Below are positions 45,509-54,666 of a DNA stretch of 64,000 nt, one piece after another. A program made the translations under genes and the position numbers. The stretch's first letter is position 1. Each line of letters opens with the position of its first letter. The DNA comes from Lentilactobacillus senioris DSM 24302 = JCM 17472 (GTDB lineage Bacteria > Bacillota > Bacilli > Lactobacillales > Lactobacillaceae), in contig NZ_AYZR01000008.1 in NCBI RefSeq assembly GCF_001436555.1, positions 1 through 64,000 on the forward strand, in the 5' to 3' direction. Below the pieces are notes generated by a model. It was not told where the DNA came from. It did no database searches and was given only the letters and a program-made list of their open reading frames with translations.

Positions 45509-46473
45509 ATCTTTTTACCAAAGTTGTAATCTGAATCTTGCATGGATTCAACGTTTCCGAGTAAGTAACCATTACCTACCTGAGAAAAGAAATCATGGTT
45601 AGCGGTAGTAGTTGAGATACCGTTCATAATTACCGGATTAACATCTTCGTTAGTATCGGGGAAGAGAGGATCTTGGCCTAAGTTCATCAAAGCCTTATTA
45701 GCATTGTAACGAATGAAGGTCAGCACATCTTCTGTCCAGCCAACTTGGTCATATAATAAGTGAGTGTAATTTTCTTCATTTTCATATAGCTTATAAAGAA
45801 AATCATACAACCAATCTTTTAGTTCAGATTGATCTTCGCTAGACAATTGATTATAACCAATTTGGAATTTATAACCAATATAGGTTCCGTGGACCGATTC
45901 ATCACGTAGAATTAGCTTGATGATTTCGGCGACGTTAGAGAGCTTGTTGTGCCCCAGATACCATAGTGGGGTGTAGAAACCGGAATAAAAAAGAAAAGTT
46001 TCCAAGAAGACACTGGCGATTTTCTTTTTTAGTGGGTTAGGTTCATCTTTATAGATATCTCTAATCTTTAAGGTTTTATTTTGGAGCAATTCCTCGGTAT
46101 CACTCCAATCAAAAATTTCTTCAATTTCATCTGGAGTATTTAAAGTTGAAAAAATAGATGAGTAACTTTTAGCATGAACTGATTCCATAAATTGGATGTT
46201 GTTCAATACTGCAGTTTCGTGCATTGTTACGGTATTTTTTCTTAAAGAAGCCATTCCTTCTTGAGATTGAAGGGTATCTAGTAAAGTAAGACCGCCAAAA
46301 ACGTGACCTACTACCCAGCGGTGATCATCGTCTAACGTCCGCCAGTCAGCTAGATCGTTGGAAAGGGGAATTCTGGTATCAAGCCAAAACTGCTCAGTAA
46401 GTTTTTCCCAGGTGGCTTTATCAATTGCATCATCAACTGCATTCCAGTTAATGGCATTATAGTTTTCGGTCAT
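45505..46473 (-). CDS. nrdF: Class Ib ribonucleotide reductase, beta subunit
   Basis: A 322-residue ferritin-like radical subunit. Metal ligands are visible in SQEGM, METAVLNN with MESVHAK (ExxH), LETFLFYSG and RDESVHGTY (second ExxH). Sequence length and the lack of a long N-terminal extension fit NrdF rather than NrdB. Class Ib enzymes use a dimanganese-tyrosyl radical made with the flavoprotein NrdI, which is not in this locus. nrdE precedes it by 15 bases. Confidence 0.95.
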   Translation of the reverse strand: MTENYNAINWNAVDDAIDKATWEKLTEQFWLDTRIPLSNDLADWRTLDDDHRWVVGHVFGGLTLLDTLQSQEGMASLRKNTVTMHETAVLNNIQFMESVHAKSYSSIFSTLNTPDEIEEIFDWSDTEELLQNKTLKIRDIYKDEPNPLKKKIASVFLETFLFYSGFYTPLWYLGHNKLSNVAEIIKLILRDESVHGTYIGYKFQIGYNQLSSEDQSELKDWLYDFLYKLYENEENYTHLLYDQVGWTEDVLTFIRYNANKALMNLGQDPLFPDTNEDVNPVIMNGISTTTANHDFFSQVGNGYLLGNVESMQDSDYNFGKKI

Positions 46474-46488
46474 ATCATTGATCCTCCG

Positions 46489-48654
46489 TTAAATTACACA
46501 ACTCTCACATTGGTTGGCACCTACCTCACTTTGGTCGTCAGTAAATGTGCGAATGTAATAGATTGATTTAATTCCTTTGTAATGAGCATAATTTCTTAAA
46601 ATATTTAAGTCTCTGGTGGTCATTTTATCTGTACGTCCGTCTTTCCATTCGTATAGTCCTTCAGGAATGGTTGAACGCATAAATAAAGTGAGACTCATGC
46701 CTTGATCGACGTGCTCTTGAGCGGCCGCATACACATCAATTACTTGACGCATGTCAATATCATAAGCTGATTGATAATATGGCATGGTATCGTTAGAGAG
46801 GTAAGGGGCCGGATAGTAAATTTTACCGATCTTAGATTCTTGACGTTCCTCAATTCGGTTAATGATAGGGTGGAGACTAGCAGTAGTATCGTTAATGTAT
46901 GAAATAGAGCCATTAGGAGCCACCGCTAATCTATTTTGGTGATATAAACCGTAATTCATAACCGCTTCTTTTAATTTCTCCCAATCAGCTGGTTGAGGAA
47001 TGAAGACGCCATCGAAAAGAGATTTTACCTTATCAGAAGTAGGACCATAAGAATGGGTTAAATACTTATCAAAGTAACTTCCATCTGCATACTTGCTTTT
47101 TTCAAAATTCACAAATGTTTGGTTGCGTTCTTTAGCAATTTGATTGGAGGCCATTAGGGTCCAATAATTCAAAAGCATAAAGTAAACGCCAGTAAATTCA
47201 ATGGATTCAGGTGATCCATAGTAAATATGATTTTTAGCTAAGAAGCTATGTAACCCCATGGCTCCTAGCCCGATAGAGTGGGCTTCTTGGTTTCCTTTTT
47301 GAACGGAAGGAACAACATCGATATTAGAATGATCAGTTACAAAGGTTAAAGCTCGCACCATGGCTTCAACTGAATGACCAAAATTAGGAGAACTCATGAG
47401 GTTATTGATGTTAGTGGAACCTAAGTTACAAGAAACATCTGTACCTAGTTGGGTGTATTCCTGACGATCATTTACAGTTGAAGGGGTTTGAACTTGTAAA
47501 ATTTCTGAGCATAAATTGCTCATTACAATTCTACCATGAATTGGATTGGAATGATTAGCGGTATCAATGTTAATTACATATGGATAGCCGGATTCTTGTT
47601 GTAACTTACTGATTTCAGTTTCTAGATCTCGGGCTTTGATCTTTTTCTTGTGAATATTTTCATTGGCCACCAGGTTATCGTATTCCTTGGTGATATCCAC
47701 ATAGGCAAATGGGGTATTGTATTCACGTTCCACGTCGTAGGGGCTAAAGAGATACATGTCTGCATCTTCTTTAATTAGATCGTAGAATTTATCTGGCACC
47801 ACAATTCCTAATGATAGGGTCTTTAGTCGAATTTTTTCATCAGCATTTTCTTTTTTAGCACCTAAAAAGGCAATGATATCTGGATGAAAAACACTTAAAT
47901 AAACTACGCCAGCCCCTTGGCGTTGACCTAATTGGTTGGAATATGAAAAGCTGTCTTCCAATAATTTCATGACCGGAACCACTCCAGAAGCGGCTCCCGT
48001 AATGTGCTTAATTGGGTCTCCGGCTCCCCGTAAGTTAGTCAAATTAATGCCGACCCCACCACCGATTCTGGATAGTTGAAGAGCTGAATTGATAGTTCGG
48101 CCAATAGTGTTCATATCATCAGTAGTTTGAATTAGAAAACAAGACACTAGCTCGCCACGTCGTTGTCTGCCCGCGTTTAAAAAGCTAGGGGTGGCAGGTT
48201 GATAACGTTGGTGGATAATTTCGTCAGCTAGATCCATAGCGAGCTGCTGATCACCATCTGCAAAATAAAGGGCGTTTACGGCTGCTCGATCAACGAAACT
48301 TTCTAGGTAATGTTCCTTGTCATCGGTCTGCAATGCGTATTGAGCGTAAAATTTATAGGCAGCCATAAATGACTTGAAGTGAAAATCTTGACTGTTTAAG
48401 TAGTCATATAGTTTTTCGATAAAAGTGAGTGAGTATTTAGTTAAAAAATCTGTTTCATAATATTGATTTTTAGTTAGGTAATCTAGACGTTGCTTAATAG
48501 AATCGAATTTGATTGTATTGGGTTCAACGTTTTCAGCTAAAAAAGCTTCGAGAGCTTCTTGATCTTTGTTGAGCGGAATTTGACCATCAATGGGAATATT
48601 AATTTGATTATTGAGATCAAAATACGTCACATCTTCTAGTTTAGTTAATGCCAT
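46489..48654 (-). CDS. nrdE: Class Ib ribonucleotide reductase, alpha subunit
   Basis: A 721-residue catalytic subunit reducing ribonucleoside diphosphates. Visible parts: short N terminus without an ATP cone, the substrate-site Cys in ELVSCFLIQT (about 171), the radical region with NLCSEI and DVSCNLGSTN, and the C-terminal redox pair CESC that receives electrons from NrdH. Class Ib is supported by the missing ATP cone and by nrdH and nrdF beside it. The gene order on the minus strand is nrdH-nrdE-nrdF. Confidence 0.96.
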   Translation of the reverse strand: MALTKLEDVTYFDLNNQINIPIDGQIPLNKDQEALEAFLAENVEPNTIKFDSIKQRLDYLTKNQYYETDFLTKYSLTFIEKLYDYLNSQDFHFKSFMAAYKFYAQYALQTDDKEHYLESFVDRAAVNALYFADGDQQLAMDLADEIIHQRYQPATPSFLNAGRQRRGELVSCFLIQTTDDMNTIGRTINSALQLSRIGGGVGINLTNLRGAGDPIKHITGAASGVVPVMKLLEDSFSYSNQLGQRQGAGVVYLSVFHPDIIAFLGAKKENADEKIRLKTLSLGIVVPDKFYDLIKEDADMYLFSPYDVEREYNTPFAYVDITKEYDNLVANENIHKKKIKARDLETEISKLQQESGYPYVINIDTANHSNPIHGRIVMSNLCSEILQVQTPSTVNDRQEYTQLGTDVSCNLGSTNINNLMSSPNFGHSVEAMVRALTFVTDHSNIDVVPSVQKGNQEAHSIGLGAMGLHSFLAKNHIYYGSPESIEFTGVYFMLLNYWTLMASNQIAKERNQTFVNFEKSKYADGSYFDKYLTHSYGPTSDKVKSLFDGVFIPQPADWEKLKEAVMNYGLYHQNRLAVAPNGSISYINDTTASLHPIINRIEERQESKIGKIYYPAPYLSNDTMPYYQSAYDIDMRQVIDVYAAAQEHVDQGMSLTLFMRSTIPEGLYEWKDGRTDKMTTRDLNILRNYAHYKGIKSIYYIRTFTDDQSEVGANQCESCVI

Positions 48655-48763
48655 TGGAAATTACCCACTTTCTAAGTTTTAAAAAAATAAGCGAGACCTG
48701 AAATGGTTTCGCCGTTTTAGTACCGTCTTTTTATGGTAGAATAGTGACTATCGTTATTAATCA

Positions 48764-48994
48764 CTAACCTGCAACTGCTTGAAGTTGTTGGGGACGAAAA
48801 CCGCTAAAAGCTGGTTGTCCTTCGATTTCAATTACTGGAAGAGATTGGAAACCGTTAGATTTCAAGTAGTTAATGTATTCTGGTTGTTCGTTAATGTTAT
48901 GTTCCTCAAAGGCAACGTCATGTTCTGTAAGGTAACGCTTAGTCATCTTGCATTGCATACAGTTATTTTTGGAATAAATCGTTACTTTTGCCAT
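48764..48994 (-). CDS. nrdH: NrdH glutaredoxin-like redoxin
   Basis: A 76-residue thioredoxin-fold electron donor for NrdE. The active site is CMQC (about 11-14) and the C terminus has the GFRPQQL motif typical of NrdH. ATG at 48994 is preferred since AGAAGGTG lies upstream; a longer start three codons earlier is possible. The 109 bases to nrdE hold a TATTCT/TATAAT-like sequence on the minus strand but no nrdI. Confidence 0.95.
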   Translation of the reverse strand: MAKVTIYSKNNCMQCKMTKRYLTEHDVAFEEHNINEQPEYINYLKSNGFQSLPVIEIEGQPAFSGFRPQQLQAVAG

Positions 48995-49042
48995 GTAATT
49001 CACCTTCTTTTCATTCGTTAACTTTTGATATGCTTTTAGTCT

Positions 49043-49091
49043 ACACTAAAAAATAGAAATTGCAATTTGAAACAACCACAAGATCTGGTGT
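49043..49091. promoter_or_regulatory. Possible NrdR box pair upstream of nrdH
   Basis: CCACAAGATCTGGTGT (49076-49091) resembles the NrdR box ACACTATATATAGTGT (about 11 of 16), and ACACTAAAAAATAGAA (49043-49058) matches one half. The 33-base offset is close to three helical turns, as in known pairs. Weak evidence. Confidence 0.35.
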
Positions 49092-49167
49092 TAAAAACGG
49101 TTTAATGCCACTAAATATTGACTTTATGTGTGTTTGAAAAAAACTATTAGAATTTGGAGAAATAATT

Positions 49168-49791
49168 ATGACAGAACAGCAATATTATTATTCGACTAAT
49201 CCAACCGCCGAACATAACTTGATTTCATGGCCATATGAGCTACGAGGACATAACTTTACGTTCACTACGGACAACGGAGTGTTTTCTAAACACTTAGTGG
49301 ATTATGGTAGTCGAGTCATGATTGATACGGTTGATTTAACTAATTTACCAGCTGGTCCGATCTTAGACTTGGGGGCGGGTTACGGTCCGGTAGGAATCAC
49401 CGTAGCCTCTGAATTGCCTGACCGCCAAATCGATATGGTCGACGTTAACGAACGAGCATTGGGCTTGGCTAAACAAAATGCTGCCGCTAATCACGTGACT
49501 AACGTTCGAATTTTTAGTAGCGATGTTTATGCTGGCGTTAAAGATCAGCAATACGCAGCGATTATTACTAATCCACCAGTGCGAGCTGGTAAAAAAGTAG
49601 TGGATCAAATGTTGTCAGAAGCGATTGATCATCTAGTGGTGGGTGGCAAACTCACTGTAGTTCTACAGAAAAAACAAGGCGCCCCGTCCGCTAAAAAATT
49701 AATGGAACAGGTTTTTGGCAACTGTTTGATTTTAAAACGTAGTAAGGGCTATTATATTTTAGAAAGTACCAAAAAGGAGTGGCGTAAGTGA
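49168..49791 (+). CDS. Class I SAM-dependent methyltransferase, RsmC-like
   Basis: A 207-residue methyltransferase. SAM loop LDLGAGYGPVGI (about 67-78) and NPPVRAGKKV (about 132-141) match the RsmC/RlmG subgroup (NPPxRxG), which makes m2G in rRNA. Bacillus YbxB is the nearest named relative. It is the single-domain form without the N-terminal duplicate of E. coli RsmC. Its stop overlaps the tadA start by 4 bases. Confidence 0.87.
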   Translation: MTEQQYYYSTNPTAEHNLISWPYELRGHNFTFTTDNGVFSKHLVDYGSRVMIDTVDLTNLPAGPILDLGAGYGPVGITVASELPDRQIDMVDVNERALGLAKQNAAANHVTNVRIFSSDVYAGVKDQQYAAIITNPPVRAGKKVVDQMLSEAIDHLVVGGKLTVVLQKKQGAPSAKKLMEQVFGNCLILKRSKGYYILESTKKEWRK

Positions 49792-50273
49792 ACGAAACTG
49801 ATTACATGAGATTAGCCTTAAAGGAAGCTCAAAATGCCGCCTTAATTGGCGAAGTTCCTATTGGCGCGGTGGTCGTCTGGCAAGGTAAAGTAATCGGCTG
49901 GGGCCACAATTTAAGGGAGCATTTAGAAGATGCTACTGCTCATGCAGAATTGTTGGCAATTCAAGAAGCCTGTCGTTACCTAAACAGTTGGCGGCTGATT
50001 GATTGCGATCTTTACGTCACAATTGAGCCGTGTCTGATGTGTGCAGGAACTATTGTAAATTCGCGCATTCGGCGAGTTTATTTTGGGGCAAGAGATCCTA
50101 AAGCGGGAGCAACCAAAAGTCTCTACGAAGCGTTAGAGGATTCTCGGCTTAACCATCAAGTAGAGGTTCACGAAGGCTTATTAGCCGATGAAGCTGGTCA
50201 AGTGATGCGCGACTTTTTTAGGGCTGCTCGGAAACGCAAAAAAGCGGCTAAGAAAAAACTGAAAAAGAGCTAG
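49788..50273 (+). CDS. tadA: tRNA adenosine(34) deaminase
   Basis: A 161-residue zinc deaminase making inosine at the wobble position. HAELLAI (catalytic H and E, about 53-59) and EPCLMCAG (about 84-91) are the zinc site. The C terminus is a Lys/Arg-rich tail (about 20 residues). Start GTG at 49788 within GTGA, overlapping the previous stop. The usual substrate is tRNA-Arg(ACG); the tRNA-Leu(AAG) in this window is a second probable one. Confidence 0.96.
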   Translation: MNETDYMRLALKEAQNAALIGEVPIGAVVVWQGKVIGWGHNLREHLEDATAHAELLAIQEACRYLNSWRLIDCDLYVTIEPCLMCAGTIVNSRIRRVYFGARDPKAGATKSLYEALEDSRLNHQVEVHEGLLADEAGQVMRDFFRAARKRKKAAKKKLKKS

Positions 50274-50304
50274 TTTTTTAATCGTAAAAAGTGTATACTA
50301 ATTA

Positions 50305-50400
50305 TTGCCGTAAGGCCTTGAGGCAAAAGTCAGCTTACGAATCGTGTCAGGTCCGGAAGGAAGCAGCACTAAGTATCCTTGATTTTGTGCCTCTTGTTTT
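50305..50400 (+). ncRNA. ffs: Signal recognition particle RNA, small bacterial type
   Basis: The conserved tip GTCAGGTCCGGAAGGAAGCAGCAC (shown here as two blocks, GTCAGGTCCGGAAGG and AAGCAGCAC, 50345-50369) binds Ffh. GAGGCAAAAGTCA (50320-50332) pairs with TGATTTTGTGCCTC (50380-50393). TTTTTT follows. TATACT at 50294-50299 is the likely -10. It lies between tadA and dnaX, its normal place in Bacillota. Confidence 0.95.
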
Positions 50401-50443
50401 TTATAAAATTAATAGATTACCTTTGAGGTAACCATTAAAATTA

Positions 50444-50479
50444 AAATTCAATACCCACTTTGGGTATTGAATTTTTTTC
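50444..50479 (+). terminator. Second terminator downstream of SRP RNA
   Basis: AAATTCAATACCCA (50444-50457) pairs with TGGGTATTGAATTT (50461-50474), then T's. Confidence 0.9.
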
Positions 50480-50535
50480 TTTAGAAGGATGATTCTACTG
50501 GAATGATTTTGTTTAAAATTGATCGCACCGATTGG

Positions 50536-50564
50536 TGGTCAAATTGACAATTTCATAATATAAT
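50536..50564 (+). promoter_or_regulatory. Promoter of the dnaX operon
   Basis: TGGTCA (50536-50541), 17 bases, TATAAT (50559-50564). A TTGACA at 50544-50549 is nearby but badly spaced for this -10. Confidence 0.6.
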
Positions 50565-50609
50565 TATTTAGATGTTTTGATTGGTGAAAAGAAAAAAAGG
50601 AGACTTTCG

Positions 50610-52340
50610 ATGAGTTATCAAGCTTTATACCGGGTTTGGCGACCACAGCGGTTTGATGAAATTGTGGGTCAATCTATTATTACTCAAACGTTAAAAAATG
50701 CACTGATTACTCAACGAATTAGTCATGCCTATTTGTTTACAGGACCCAGAGGAACTGGGAAGACTTCGGCAGCTAAAGTTTTCGCTAAAGCAGTCAATTG
50801 CCATTATTTAAAAGATGGAGAACCCTGCAACGAATGCGAAACTTGTCAGGCCATTACGGCGGGGCGTTTAAACGATGTCATTGAAATTGATGCGGCGTCT
50901 AACAACGGCGTAGAAGAAATTCGTGATATTCGAGATAAAGTCAAATATGCGCCTACTCAAGCAGATTATAAAGTTTATATCATTGACGAAGTGCATATGT
51001 TATCTACTGGGGCTTTCAATGCATTATTAAAAACGTTAGAAGAACCACCTGCTAACGTCATTTTTATTTTGGCAACTACCGAACCTCATAAAATTCCGGC
51101 TACCATTATTTCCAGAACTCAACGATATGATTTTAAACGAATTCAACCTAAAGTGATTTTGGAAAGAATGGAATACATTTTAGGACAGGATCAAGTGACT
51201 TATGATGCTGATGCCTTAAAGGTGATTGCTAAAGCTGCTGAAGGTGGAATGAGAGATGCGCTGAGTATCTTGGACCAAGCGATGGCTTATGGTGATCAGT
51301 CCGGAGTATCCTATGATAATGCTTTGCAAGTAACAGGCAGCGTTACTAATCAACTACTAACTGATTACTATACCCAGATTGTAGCTAAGGATACTAAGGC
51401 CGCCTTAGTATCGGTTCAAAAAGTTTTAAGTGATGGTAAAGATGCTCAACGCTTTTTAGAAGATGTGACGGCGTATAGTCAAAACCTACTGCTTTATCAA
51501 CAAGATCCTGAGATGGTTAATCAAATGGAGTTGGGGATTATCGACGAGCAGTTCAAGCAAATTAGTGCGCAAGTTAACCCAGAAACTATTTATCAGATAA
51601 TTGATGAGTTAAACGAAGTAGCTAATTCAATGCGTTACTCGATGCATCCGGATGTTTACCTGGAGGTTTTGACGGTTAAATTAACTCATTTAACTTCTGA
51701 GAAAACAGCAACCACAGTTGTGACGGAAGCTAGCAATCAAAATGAAATTGAGCAGCTTCAACAGCAAGTACAGCAACTTCAAGAACAATTAGCTAGTTTA
51801 AAGAATACTCAACCATCACCCGCGTCGGTCTCGGCTCCAGTTAAAAAGACACCTAAGAAGTCAGCAAATGGAATTAAAGTTGCTTTAAATAAAGTGTATC
51901 CGGTGCTAGATCACGCTACTAGAGCGGCATTGGATTATCAAAAGGCTAATTGGTCTGATTTATTAACCACTTTGTCAGTGACTCAACGGGCCGTTATGCA
52001 TGTCTCTAAACCGGTGGCTGCCAGCGATGATGGGGTGATTGTAGCGTTTGATTACTCATTTTTGTTTCAAAAAGCACAATCTGATCAAGAGTTAGTAGAT
52101 GCTTTAGAAAATGGCTTAGATCGGGTAACTGGACGCAATGTAAAAGTAGTTTTTGTTCCAGAAAACGAATGGCCCCAGATTCGTAAGGATTATTTAGTGG
52201 GAAAGCAAAAGAGTGGCACCACTAAGGAAATGGATGACACCGAGACAGCAGAACCAGAACAAACTGAATCGGTTCCACCAATTGTTGAAAAAGCCGAAGA
52301 ATTATTTGGCAGTGAAATTTTAGATATTAAAAATGATTAA
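50610..52340 (+). CDS. dnaX: DNA polymerase III subunit gamma/tau
   Basis: A 576-residue clamp-loader ATPase. Walker A GPRGTGKTSAAK (about 44-55), zinc module CNECETC, Walker B IIDEVH and sensor region LATTEPHKIP are in the first 220 residues; a coiled coil of Glu/Gln repeats (about 375-405) leads to the C-terminal tau region. ATG 50610 has AAAAGGAG upstream; the longer in-frame start lacks one. Heads the dnaX-ybaB-recR-yaaL group. Confidence 0.96.
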   Translation: MSYQALYRVWRPQRFDEIVGQSIITQTLKNALITQRISHAYLFTGPRGTGKTSAAKVFAKAVNCHYLKDGEPCNECETCQAITAGRLNDVIEIDAASNNGVEEIRDIRDKVKYAPTQADYKVYIIDEVHMLSTGAFNALLKTLEEPPANVIFILATTEPHKIPATIISRTQRYDFKRIQPKVILERMEYILGQDQVTYDADALKVIAKAAEGGMRDALSILDQAMAYGDQSGVSYDNALQVTGSVTNQLLTDYYTQIVAKDTKAALVSVQKVLSDGKDAQRFLEDVTAYSQNLLLYQQDPEMVNQMELGIIDEQFKQISAQVNPETIYQIIDELNEVANSMRYSMHPDVYLEVLTVKLTHLTSEKTATTVVTEASNQNEIEQLQQQVQQLQEQLASLKNTQPSPASVSAPVKKTPKKSANGIKVALNKVYPVLDHATRAALDYQKANWSDLLTTLSVTQRAVMHVSKPVAASDDGVIVAFDYSFLFQKAQSDQELVDALENGLDRVTGRNVKVVFVPENEWPQIRKDYLVGKQKSGTTKEMDDTETAEPEQTESVPPIVEKAEELFGSEILDIKND

Positions 52341-52364
52341 GATATAGACGGAGGATTTACAATT

Positions 52365-52673
52365 ATGAACGGTATGAATATGAATAAGATGATGAAGCAA
52401 ATGCAAAAGATGCAAAAGCAACTTTCTGCAGAACAGGAAAACTTAAACCAACAATCATTTGTGGGTAAGGCTCCCAGTGATATGGTGATTGCTACGTTTA
52501 GTGGTGATCGGAAGTTGACTGATCTTCAAATTAAGCCCGATGCTATCGACCCAGAAGATCCTGAAATGCTCTCTGATTTGGTATTAGCAGCGGTAAATGA
52601 TGGTTTGCAACAAGTGGCAGCAGCTACTGAACAAACCCTTGGTAAATACACTAAAGGCATTCCCGGAATGTAA
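52365..52673 (+). CDS. YbaB/EbfC-family nucleoid-associated protein
   Basis: A 102-residue DNA-binding protein of the YbaB family, conserved between dnaX and recR. The N terminus is Met/Lys/Gln-rich ([15 protein letters not shown]), followed by the beta-strand core ([21 protein letters not shown]). Binds DNA as a dimer in relatives; precise role unclear. ATG 52365 behind GGAGG. Confidence 0.93.
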   Translation: MNGMNMNKMMKQMQKMQKQLSAEQENLNQQSFVGKAPSDMVIATFSGDRKLTDLQIKPDAIDPEDPEMLSDLVLAAVNDGLQQVAAATEQTLGKYTKGIPGM

Positions 52674-52685
52674 GAAGGAATTTAA

Positions 52686-53285
52686 ATGCAATATCCAGAA
52701 CCAATTGCCAAATTAATTGACAGTTATATGAAATTACCAGGAATTGGGAATAAAACAGCGACTAGATTAGCATTTTATACCCTTGACATGGATGAAACTG
52801 ATGTAAAGGATTTTTCTAAAGCTTTACAGGCCACGAAGGACGACTTACATTTTTGTTCAATTTGTGGCAACATTACCGAAGCAGACCCCTGTGAAATCTG
52901 TACTGATAAAACCAGGGATCAAAGTCAAATTTTAGTGGTTGAACAACCTAAAGATGTGATGGTAATGGAACGAATGCACGAATATCACGGCCTTTACCAT
53001 GTTTTACAAGGAGTTTTATCACCAATTGAAGGTAAGGGACCAGAAGAACTAAACATTAAATCGTTGATTAAGCGACTCCAAGATAATCCAGCAGTCAAAG
53101 AAGTCATTGTAGCAACTAATGCAACTCCGGAAGGCGAAGCAACTGCTATGTATCTAAGTAGACTTATTAAACCGGCTGGGATTAAGGTTACTAGATTAGC
53201 TCACGGATTATCAGTTGGAGCGGATATTGAATACGCCGATGAAATGACCTTGTTTAAGGCTGTCGAAGGTCGAACGGAGTTGTAA
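52686..53285 (+). CDS. recR: Recombination protein RecR
   Basis: A 199-residue DNA clamp acting with RecO and RecF in loading RecA. A helix-hairpin-helix ([15 protein letters not shown], about 16-30), a C4 zinc finger ([16 protein letters not shown], about 57-72) and a Toprim domain ([15 protein letters not shown] onward) appear in order. It starts 12 bases after ybaB. yaaL follows 4 bases after the stop. Confidence 0.97.
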   Translation: MQYPEPIAKLIDSYMKLPGIGNKTATRLAFYTLDMDETDVKDFSKALQATKDDLHFCSICGNITEADPCEICTDKTRDQSQILVVEQPKDVMVMERMHEYHGLYHVLQGVLSPIEGKGPEELNIKSLIKRLQDNPAVKEVIVATNATPEGEATAMYLSRLIKPAGIKVTRLAHGLSVGADIEYADEMTLFKAVEGRTEL

Positions 53286-53289
53286 AATT

Positions 53290-53556
53290 ATGAAAATACC
53301 ATGGTTTCGTCGGCAGGGTGTTAAAGAAGAATATGATCAAAGATTATTGGATTTAGTTAATACGCTCAAAGAAGAATGGGATTATGATCGTCGTACTCAA
53401 GAAGCGGTAGCTGACGGTCAAATTGATTTGGATTTAGAGGCAGAAACAATATTGGCTAAACAAAAATTTTTCTTCATTTATAAAGAAGCCCGATTGCGCC
53501 GAGTTAAAAACACAACTATTCAATCTTCAGTGATTAATTATGATCCGTACGAATAA
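53290..53556 (+). CDS. yaaL: YaaL-like protein (DUF2508)
   Basis: An 88-residue soluble, charged, mostly helical protein of the DUF2508 family, which is found beside recR in many Bacillota. No function is known. The conserved part includes LVNTLKEEWDYDRRTQEAV (about 22-40) and FFIYKEARLRR. It starts 4 bases after recR, so it is translated with it. Confidence 0.85.
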   Translation: MKIPWFRRQGVKEEYDQRLLDLVNTLKEEWDYDRRTQEAVADGQIDLDLEAETILAKQKFFFIYKEARLRRVKNTTIQSSVINYDPYE

Positions 53557-53568
53557 TTCTAATAGAGG

Positions 53569-53645
53569 TGAGTGACTTTTCCGTCAAGTAAGCGATCAGG
53601 TAAAAATCCGATAGTTTCAATGGAAGAAAGGTCACTCTTTTTAAT
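53569..53645 (+). other. Structured leader/terminator element before tmk
   Basis: GAGTGAC (53570-53576) pairs with GTCACTC (53631-53637), extended by TTTTCC with GGAA-AAAG, and followed by TTTTT. Inside is a smaller stem around GATCAGG/TCCGAT. A terminator with a roughly 50-base internal domain is unusual and could be a regulated attenuator. I do not recognise the family. Confidence 0.5.
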
Positions 53646-53661
53646 TATAAAGAGGGGTAAT

Positions 53662-54312
53662 ATGGGACATAGAGGCAAGTTTATTAGTTTTGAAGGTCCG
53701 GACGGAGCCGGAAAAACTTCTGTTTTAACAACAATTCAAGAACTATTAGCTCCCGCACTAGGTGAGCGACTGATAGTAACTAGGGAACCGGGAGGCGATC
53801 CTATCGCCGAACAAATTCGATCAGTAATTTTGGATCGCAAAAATCAAGCAATGGATGTGCGAACTGAAGCATTACTATACGCTGCTTCACGTAGACAACA
53901 CGTAGTTTCTACGATCTTACCAGCATTGGAAAACGGACAGTTAGTTTTATGTGATCGTTTTGTAGATAGTTCGATTGCCTATCAAGGCGCAGGTCGTAAA
54001 ATTGGGGAACAATCGATTGCAGAGATCAATCATTTCGCTACTCAAGGGCTGCTACCAGCGAAGACCATTTATTTTGATATTCCGGTTAGTGTGGGACTAA
54101 AAAGAATTGCTCAACACCGAGATACTAAAAAAATTGATCGTTTGGATGTAGAAACGGTTGATTTTCACGAACGGGTACATGCTGGCTATGATAGATTGAT
54201 TAACCAAAATCCCGACCGGTATGTAGTAATTGATGCTAGTCAAGAATTAGATGTAGTAGTTGCAGAAGCCTTAACTGCTATTCAAGCAGTAGCACCAGAA
54301 TATTTTGAGTAA
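53662..54312 (+). CDS. tmk: Thymidylate kinase
   Basis: A 216-residue dTMP kinase. P-loop EGPDGAGKTS (about 10-19), DRFVDSSIAYQGAGR (about 100-114, DRY/H region and LID start). ATG 53662 follows AGAGGGG; the longer frame from 53572 runs through a structured leader and adds nothing conserved. With dut in this window it covers dTTP supply. pstA follows after 18 bases. Confidence 0.96.
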   Translation: MGHRGKFISFEGPDGAGKTSVLTTIQELLAPALGERLIVTREPGGDPIAEQIRSVILDRKNQAMDVRTEALLYAASRRQHVVSTILPALENGQLVLCDRFVDSSIAYQGAGRKIGEQSIAEINHFATQGLLPAKTIYFDIPVSVGLKRIAQHRDTKKIDRLDVETVDFHERVHAGYDRLINQNPDRYVVIDASQELDVVVAEALTAIQAVAPEYFE

Positions 54313-54330
54313 GAAAGGTGAGAAATCAAT

Positions 54331-54657
54331 ATGAAATTAGTAATTGCGATTGTTCAAGATAAGGATGCTAGTCGTCTACGATCTACCTTTGTTGCGAATG
54401 ATATTGTAGCGACAAAGTTTGCAACTGCTGGTGGCTTTTTACGTGCTGGAAATACTACGTACTTTGTAGCGATAGATGACGAAAAGGTGGATTTAGTCTT
54501 ACAATTGATTAAGGAAACCTGTTCTGCTCGTAAGCAATACATGACACCACCCGTCAGCATAAATGGAGACGGCGCTGAGCAAACATTTCCTATTGAAGTC
54601 GAAGTTGGCGGAGCAACGGTGATGGTATTGCCAATTGATGCTTTTCACCAATTTTAG
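54331..54657 (+). CDS. pstA: Cyclic-di-AMP receptor PstA (DarA)
   Basis: A 108-residue PII-like protein (DUF970) that binds cyclic-di-AMP as a trimer. The core reads KLVIAIVQDKDASRL, TKFATAGGFLRAGNTT and the C-terminal GGATVMVLPIDAFHQF, all typical. Downstream targets of this receptor are largely unknown in lactobacilli. AGAAAGGTGAG precedes the ATG; holB begins 9 bases after the stop. Confidence 0.93.
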   Translation: MKLVIAIVQDKDASRLRSTFVANDIVATKFATAGGFLRAGNTTYFVAIDDEKVDLVLQLIKETCSARKQYMTPPVSINGDGAEQTFPIEVEVGGATVMVLPIDAFHQF

Positions 54658-54666
54658 GGGTAGACA

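Noticed and set aside
53572-53661. N-terminal extension of tmk, or a leader peptide
   Set aside because: The frame is open to tmk but crosses a stable hairpin, its GTG lies inside the possible ribosome site, and family members start at the MGHRGKFISFEG block.
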